Assembly: GCA_001662425.1 (NCBI GenBank)
Contig: BDDC01000163.1
Span: 31,287 to 95,286 of the forward strand
Length of the DNA stretch: 64,000 nucleotides
Direction: 5' to 3'
DNA from: Chlamydomonas sphaeroides
Taxonomy: Eukaryota > Chlorophyta > Chlorophyceae > Chlamydomonadales > Chlamydomonadaceae
Shown: positions 57,743-64,000 of the stretch, in pieces
Layout: each line of letters begins with the position of its first letter
Numbering within the stretch: the first letter of the stretch is position 1
The notes under the pieces: model-generated
Databases searched by the model: none
Told to the model about the DNA's origin: nothing
Seen by the model: the letters and a program-made list of their open reading frames with translations, nothing else
Translations under genes and position numbers: made by a program

Positions 57743-59192
57743 GTGCGCGAAGAGACCCGCAGTTTATCAACTTACATGAAAACATGCACACAGGAGGGAG
57801 CCTCATGTAACCTCCGCGACGGCTGGTGGACGAGCCCGCCGGATGGGCTGGCCCCGTCGCATCATGACACGGCCGCCGCGGCTGCCCTGGATAGCTACTG
57901 GATGGAGCCACCACTGCAAGCGGCATGCCATGAACCCTTCTTCCTTCCACCCATGCCGCCACGCCTCATCGAGGTGAGCTCGTAAACGGCCCCTCCACGG
58001 CACGCGCAAGCCTGCCGCTTGTCTGTTGCAACACCAACCCTCGGCCACCACCTATGTGCGCCTCCCCACCCAGAATCTGAACGCGAAGCTGGGCCACTCC
58101 ACCACACGGCGCCGGCGGCCACAGTCGGCGTGGGCGCCGGCTGCAGCCCATTCGAATGCCCGCGGCGCCGGGCCCCGGGCGGCACAGCCGCAGCCGCTGC
58201 CCTGGCCTGGCCAGCTGCCGCAGCTGCGGCGGACGCCACCATCTGACCTCACGCCAGAGCCCGGCTCGACCGCACAGGCCGGTGCTGCCTGGCCGCGTCC
58301 GCCAGGCGGCAGGAGCCCAGGCCGTCCGCCAGGCGGCAGGGGCCCAGGCCGAATGGCAGAGGGCGGGAGCCCAGGCCGTCTGGAAGGGGGCAGGAGCCCA
58401 GGCAACGGCAACGCATTGCCCGCGCTGGCCACTCCACCGCTCCCGCTGCCGCTGCTGCAGCAGCACCCGTCGCTGCTGCTCCGGCGGCAGCATCGTGCCG
58501 CTGAAGGCGCTGCCGCCACGCCGGCGCAACCGCCAACGGCCGCGCTGCTCGTCGCCGTGCCTCCCCACCGCCCGCCCCTCGGCAGCACCGCGACCGCCGC
58601 CGCAGCCGCGGCGCCGGCCCTCCCCCTCGAACCCTGCCTGTGCAGCCCAGCGCCAGGCCGCGGCAGCCAGTGCAGCGGAGCCAGCAGCAGCGCCGACGAC
58701 GACGCCGGCAGCGACTACAGCGGTGCGCCCTGGCGGTCCTCGTCCTCCATTATCAGCTCGCCGCCCTCCACCTGCCCCGGCGATCACACACCGGGGCGCC
58801 AGGGCGACGACGAGCCGCCCCGCCGGCCCCTCAGCGACTTCGGCGGCCGCCCGCCACGCGAGGCCGGCAGCGGCGGCGGCGGCAGGCCCGTCGCCGCCCC
58901 CGCCGCCGCCGCGGCGGCCGCGAACACGGCCCCTGGTAGCAGCGGCGGCAGTCGGGTGCTGGCGGCAGTGGTGAGCAGCTTTGGTGCCGTCAGCCCGACG
59001 GCGCCGTCGAGCAGCAGCTACCTGGACTCGGCGCGCCGCTGTCAGGGTCGGGGCGCGCGCTTGGCTGGGGACCCGCCTAGCGGCGGCGCCGGCGGCCGGC
59101 CGCAGAGCGGCTGGCGGAGCCCTGGGTTGGCGCCCGAGCCGCGGCCAATGTCGGGCGGGCGGCCTGGGCCGCTGCGCATCCATGGCCTGTGA
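57743..59192 (+). CDS. Proline/glycine/serine-rich protein of unknown function
   Basis: Two exons in phase, 57743-57973 and 58074-59192, with GTGAGC donor and CCACCCAG acceptor; 449 aa from the first ATG, or 438 from the ATG at 57776 (MKTCTQEGASCNLRDGWW). Exon 1 looks the more gene-like part (SYWMEPPLQAACHEPFFLPP). Exon 2 is low-complexity: Pro/Ala/Arg-rich, with a 9-residue repeat (GRPPGGRSP-like) at 58297-58404, then Ser- and Gly-rich stretches and a late SSFGAVSPTAPSSSSYLDSA. No domain, signal or membrane segment is recognised; probably disordered. Base composition makes long open frames likely here, so the call rests on the clean splice and exon 1. TWINKLE lies upstream on the same strand. 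Confidence 0.5.
58297..58404 (+). repeat. 27-base coding minisatellite
   Basis: Four tandem 27-base units (58297, 58324, 58351, 58378), the first two nearly identical, the others diverged. In frame with the proline-rich protein, so copy-number change would add or remove 9 residues without a frameshift. Confidence 0.9.
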
Positions 59193-60001
59193 GGGGGCCT
59201 TGTGGTGGTGACTGTGATGGTGGCTTTTTTATGTTGAGGTTTTGGATAATGTCCGGGCTTGCGGCCGTGCAAAGCGACTGAGAGCAGATGTATTCGTATG
59301 TGGGGTGTCCCCTCGTGATATAAGTCTGTCGTTTACGTTATGGCTATGCCAGTGCGCCTGCAATACATCTTCAGGCGCTCACATGCCGATCGTCCGCTGA
59401 CTGCCAGGTAGGTACCGGGCAGTTTTCACTCATGCGGCCGGACCATACCATCTCTTGTTGCGGGCTGCTGTGCGGGCGACACCCGCGCCCTAGCACCCGC
59501 GCCACCGGGCAGCACGGCAGCCACGCAGCCTAACCGCAGGGTTGAAGTGAGGCGGCGGGTGATGGGGCTCGGGGCCGCTGTTGAGAGCAGGATGGCGCTA
59601 TGTTTGGGTGCGCTTGGCTCTACCGGTAGGACCAACCTGAGACGGGCTGTGGGGCCTCCGTCAGGGGCCGTTTTGGTAACGCGTTGAACACCGCCTGTCT
59701 CTTATGCTAGGATTCGGGCCGCATCCGCGGCCCTGCCCCTCTCTACAGTTATGTGGGGTGGCATAGATACAACGTACTGCTGGTTGTTGGCGTGTGCGAA
59801 GCAACTGGGACATGCTGGCTGATGGACAAGAACCAGCTGCCATGCGGGCACGTGCTAGCTGGGGATCCCCTGCGTGCGAGTGCGCCATGAGGCAAGGCAA
59901 GCACAAGGAAGTGGGATTGATGGCTGGGCCGGAACCGGTTGGCCTGCCTTTTTGTACGGCTCAGGAGCTTATGCTGTCATTAGTCGGGCGTAGGTTGGCA
60001 C
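59193..60001. other. No gene seen
   Basis: About 0.8 kb with locally lower GC content after the proline-rich gene. No supported coding sequence, RNA gene or repeat. Confidence 0.5.
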
Positions 60002-60444
60002 TTGGTAGCGCTGCGGCCCTTGCGCGGCGTGCCATCGGGCCGGCCGCGCGGCGCGACTTGCGCGGCGGTGCCGCAGCGGCGGTCGGCACCAGCGGCGCTG
60101 CTGCTGAGCCACGGCAATCGCTTCGCGCTACAGTACAAGCGCGAGCTTGCTGCGAGCGCAGGGTGGGGCGGCGTTGCCAGGACGCGAGGGGCGTTGGTCG
60201 CCCGCCCTTGGCAGCCCGTGCCAGCCGCGCTCATGGCTCTACGGGCAACCCCAGGCCTTGCAGGCAGCCGAGCCCCAGACTTGAGCTGTGTAACACTTGA
60301 GCGCTGTGTACTTCTGATCCGCGACACATTGCTTGACACTTTTCGCTTACGGGAATCCTACCAGTGACCACTTCTCTGTCAGCCGTGAACAGTCCACCTG
60401 ACTACACCGGTCACAACGGCCGGCGAGGCGGATCCACACCTGGT

Positions 60445-60618
60445 ATGGTTCTGCTCCTTGCTATCGCTCTGCTGGGCGCCGACCTGCGATTGGGCTGTGC
60501 GCGGAAGAACACATGCGCAGGCGACATGCAAACGTCGGGACGGGTTCGCGGACAATTGCCAGAGTCCCTCCTGAGCATAGCATCAGCACTTTGTTGGTCA
60601 CTGCACATTCAATTCTAG
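60445..60618 (+). CDS. Short ORF with signal-peptide-like start
   Basis: 57 codons: MVLLLAIALLGADLRLGCAR is a plausible signal peptide, followed by KNTCAGDMQTSG and a stop at 60616. It sits in the part of the right arm that is absent from the left arm. It could be a first exon of the right membrane-protein paralogue, whose mature part would be extracellular, but no in-phase join was found. A chance ORF is possible. Confidence 0.25.
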   Translation: MVLLLAIALLGADLRLGCARKNTCAGDMQTSGRVRGQLPESLLSIASALCWSLHIQF

Positions 60619-61441
60619 CGGTTTTGCCACACGCTACTGGTGGGCAATTCTACCCACGCACCATGGCATCCTACGTTCCTGACCCTTGCTGCCGCGCTGC
60701 CTGCCCTTCCCGTTGCGCGCAGGCGCGAGGCAAAGCGACTACGCAGGTATGCAGCAAAGTCTGGCTTGCCGCAAGCCACGCGCCGCGAGGTAAGCAGACA
60801 TGTCGGCGCCGAGGGCTGTGAATAGAATACATTAAGGTACACCGGGCTTGACCCTCCGTGACTTAAGGAGGTAGGGCGACAGTGGGGTCGGAGCCCACCC
60901 GAGGGCTGTGCCAAAGCCGAGTGGGCTGTGGGCATGGTATGCTCACCCTCTACGGTGGCCAGGCACATGCTCCTGGCTTCCCTAGCCTGCAGCTGTTTTG
61001 CGCCACCGCCTCCGCCCGTGACTCGTCCGCCGCCGAGCACACGCCGCACCAGCCCGCTCCGCTCCGCCCGGACGGCCCCTCCGCGGCGCCCCTGGTCTGC
61101 GCCCCCACGCCGCCCACGGCCGCGCCTGCCGAGGCGCCCCTGCCAAACCGCGAGAGCGACGCGCCCGCCCCACTCGCTAGACGACCCGCCGCCGCCGAGG
61201 ACTCCGCCGCCACCCGGGCCGACGACATGGGTGAGCTGCTGGCGTTCCTGGCAGCGCCGCCTTGCCAGGCCTAAGCCCACACCCTGATCCCGAGCAAGCC
61301 GTGGAGGGAGCTCGAGGTGGGGTCCGCTTGGGGTAGAGGGCAAGCAGGCACACAGCAAGCACGGGGCGCGACAGCGCAGACAACGCTAGTGCTCTTTGTC
61401 TTCACACCGCTCCACAGACCGGGTCCGCTCCTGCTCCCCTC

Positions 61442-62326
61442 TTGCTTCCGCAGGCAACGCTGCTCCTGCTCAAGTCGCCGCAGCCGCCGGCCAGCCCTGT
61501 GCCTGCCGAAGCACCCGCAGCCGCGGCCACGCCGCAGCCGCCCGTGCCCTGGCCCGGCCCTGACCGCGCCCTGGCCCGCAGCGTCAGTGACAAGGGTCGG
61601 GCCGCCATCCCAACCGACGCCAAGCCCATGCGCCTGCTCCGCCGCTGCGGCAGCGCCGGCCGCAACACGCCGCCGCTACCCGCTGCGGCCCCGGCGCCAC
61701 GACCCGCGCCCGCGCGGCCCCCGCCCAGACGACCCAGCTCTTCTACCGGCACCGCCCCCCCTAAAACATGGCCCGGCCGCTGCCCGCCCGCGCTGCCTCC
61801 ACGACCGCCGCTGTCGGCATCCCGCCGGCAGACCCCGAGGGCCAGCACCCCGCAACACGATCGATGGGCCATCACGGAAGACGGGCCGCGGCTGCCTTTG
61901 AGCCCTCGCTCGTACCCAGCCGCCGTGCTCGCCACAGCGCGCCCGCGGGCGATGCCAATGCCAACGATTAATGCCAACGATAACCCCTGCCGTGACTTGC
62001 GCGGCGGCCTCCCGCCACCGCCATCGTCGTTGCCGCCGGGCGGCGCCAGCCTAGGCCGCGGCTGCCGACGGGAGCTTTTCCTCGCGCAGCTCTGGCGGCC
62101 GCTGCTCCTTTGCAGCAGGGGACGACGGCAGCTCGCCGGCCCTGGGTCCCTCGGTCTCCTGGCCTCTGTCGTCAGCAGCGGCACCAGGCGGCGGGCGCAG
62201 CAGCCGCGCTGCCGCGGTCGCCGGCGCCGGCGCCGCAGCGGAGGCAGCACGATCTCGTACGGCGGGCGGCGTAGATCATACGACACGGGGGAAGCTCGTA
62301 CGGCGGCCGGCGTAGATAATGTGTAA
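61442..62326 (+). other. Candidate Pro/Ala-rich exon in right arm
   Basis: Open frame with the same RALARSVSDKGRAAIPTDA and PMRLLRRCGSAGRN core as in the left arm (4797-5312, minus strand), followed by a longer low-complexity part. Conservation of the frame between the arms is the only support. Confidence 0.25.
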
Positions 62327-63178
62327 GGAGGGTGACATGGACACTTGCATTGACAGCGAGGACGTTTCATTGGGTGAGCGGTAGTTGTAGAAATAGAAAT
62401 AGAATTGGTTACGATTTGTGTGTAACACGTGTCGTTGTATTCAGGAGGGCAGGCGTGTCTGGGGCGGACCCCCACGCCCACCACCGGGCGGTAGTTGTAC
62501 ACATATGACCCTTCGGGCGGGTGACGGAGGACGGCTGCCCTGCTGCTACCTTGGGGTGCTGGGATGAGGCACTAGGGATCCAAGGCGCGGCGACCGGCAA
62601 TCTTAGCTATGGTTATTAGCAGGGGAGAGTCCCCTGGTTATTAGTCTCGACTGCTGTAAGAGCGGAGAGTAACCTCGAGCGCGAGCGGAGGGTGCATGAG
62701 TCAGAGGCGCTACTCGGCACTCAGCGACGCTGGATAGGACCTGCTGATGGAAAGGGGTCTCCAGCCACTTCCCAGCGCTCCTCCACACGCCTCCCGTTCC
62801 GTAGGATAGCGGGGTAGCTAATTGGTGTCGCGTGGAGACAAGAAGGGACCTGCAACCAGCGACCGTCGACCGACAACCGGCACAGCGCACCTGAGGCATC
62901 GCCGTGCACATCGCTGGTGGCGAGCAAACCCAATCCAGCTTGCGGTAGCTTAGTAGCAGCCTTGCAGCTACCATGATAGCAGCGCTGTCGGTCGAGCGAG
63001 CACATCGGCGGGGGAAAGGGCGGCGAGAGACGAGCGAGGGGGAGGGGGGGCGCGGTGGGGCGGTTGCAAGTGGGGCGTGGCGAGGCCAGGGGTTACTTGA
63101 CGTGGCGTACGGCGCGGCACAGGCCCCATGGCGCTTCCAGTCTCAAGCTTTGCCCAGCCGTCTAGTCCAGTTCCCCAG

Positions 63179-64000
63179 CTTATGAACCAAGCGTAACGAC
63201 ATCCTCCATTACGCTCAAGCACGGTAGCCCGTCCAATTCGCCTACGTGGTGCGGACTGAACTCGACTTCGACGATGAACTCCACTGTTTCCGCCTCTCTG
63301 GTCCTCACGGCCGCCGTCATTATGTGTGGCGTAATCTACTGGGTGCTGCCAAGCAAGCGGCGAGTCTGGGAAGGGCCGTCGCGATAGCTTGGCGGGGAAG
63401 CACAAGAACGCTACTGGCGCCGGCCAAAACTGCACGAGACGCGACACCCACAAGCGTGACCACTAGTGCATTCCGCAAGGATGCACCTCTGCATAGCAGG
63501 CCGTGACGTCCTGGCCCCTTAGGAAAGCTGTCGCGCACTGCCAACCTCGCAGGCGCAGCTCCAGGAGCCAGCAGAGTATGCTACGTGCTCAGCTGAAAGT
63601 AAAGGAGTGCGCCGCGGAGCAGGTGGGAGTGCTCCTTCGAGCTTGGGCAGCGATAGCTTGTCGATGCGGCGCATGCCCCTGCGCACGCCTGCGCACAGCC
63701 CCTTCACCGCCAACCACGCAAGCACTTTCGCGTGCGTTATAGCGTTACGCATCGCAATGGTGCTCGCACAGCAGACACGCTCCTGCGAAACCTGAACCCT
63801 GCCTTGGTCCATCGCCTCGCAGGTTACCGAGCCGGCCGCGCCCCAGCACTCGATTGACCTCAACGGCAACTACGACAACACCGACAACTACGCAACAGTG
63901 CCGGTGAGGGCGCCTGCTGCTGAGGGCGCCACCTCATGCTAGCACCTGGGCTCTCGTGCCACGAGCCACGACAGGTGCTCGAGCTCCAGCCTGCTCACCA
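63179..64000 (+). CDS. One-pass membrane protein, partial (right paralogue)
   Basis: Two in-phase exons, 63179-63363 and 63823-63903, equal in length to those of the left copy. They encode the same juxtamembrane NSTSTMNSTVSA, the helix LVLTAAVIMCGVIYWVL, SKRR, and then DLNGNYDNTDNY (DPNDNYDNTDNY in the left copy). The next intron begins GTGAGG at 63904 and the window ends inside it, so the Ser/Pro-rich tail exon is beyond the edge. The upstream exons are unresolved. If the intron were not used, the frame would stop at 63948 with a C-terminal cysteine; the same is true of the left copy. Confidence 0.55.

Larger units (their letters stand above)
60002..64000. repeat. Right arm of large inverted duplication
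   Basis: Matches the left arm (2789-5560) in opposite orientation and is cut by the window edge. The first block, about 60002-60240, matches left-arm sequence near 5260-5560; then about 1.2 kb is right-arm only; from about 61440 to 64000 the match resumes with one further insertion near 61.75-62.0 kb. The last 64 bases are identical to the left arm. Confidence 0.85.

Noticed and set aside
1..64000. Operons, riboswitches, CRISPR arrays, tRNA or rRNA genes
   Set aside because: The window is intron-rich eukaryotic DNA; by eye I found no tRNA-like cloverleaf, rRNA block or spaced direct-repeat array, though tRNA and small RNA genes could be missed without a covariance search.

Overview
This window looks like nuclear DNA of a GC-rich green alga, most likely a chlorophyte of the Chlorophyceae. 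Every gene is broken by many short GT-AG introns (commonly about 60-450 bases, donors mostly GTGAG/GTGCG, acceptors mostly GCAG). Several products carry plastid or organelle-type leaders, and candidate TGTAA polyadenylation signals of the volvocalean type lie downstream of some genes. I rebuilt exon chains by hand, requiring reading phase to be kept across every intron; lengths given are for those models.

Layout, left to right. 1-406: the 3' end of an OvoA-type methyltransferase gene (+). 1970-3609: the 3' end of a one-pass membrane protein gene (-), lying in the left arm (about 2.79-5.56 kb) of a large inverted repeat. 6.4-12.5 kb: a plastid-type PurK-PurE AIR carboxylase (-, 15 exons, 648 aa). 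13.5-15.9 kb: a fibrillin/plastid lipid-associated protein (+, 9 exons, including a 20-base microexon). 16.8-19.2 kb: splicing factor PRPF38A with an RS tail (-, 480 aa). 19.9-22.3 kb: a SET-domain protein with a signal peptide and a C-terminal KSEL (-, 362 aa). 23.0-27.8 kb: GLG1-like Golgi cysteine-rich protein (-, 887 aa). 28.8-30.8 kb: IspF of the plastid MEP pathway (-, 216 aa), divergent from a myristoylated LRR protein (31.2-33.6 kb, +, 282 aa). 34.3-36.3 kb: an unrecognised secretory-pathway protein (-). 37.4-47.4 kb: a 25-exon STAND ATPase (+, 1544 aa) with an N-myristoylation signal, a TIR-like N-terminal domain, a NACHT-type ATPase and 14 WD40 repeats. 48.3-56.9 kb: a very large TWINKLE-type organelle primase-helicase (+, about 1409 aa). 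57.7-59.2 kb: a proline-rich protein of unknown function (+). 60.0-64.0 kb: the right arm of the inverted repeat, with a second copy of the membrane-protein gene running off the window.

The genes do not form one pathway; this is ordinary eukaryotic gene neighbourhood. The most notable items are the NLR-like STAND protein; the SET methyltransferase apparently sent to the ER lumen; repeated local duplication of exon ends into neighbouring introns (at least six cases in three genes); several GC-AG introns; and the 55-kb-spaced inverted paralogue pair whose ends are identical over the stretch I compared.
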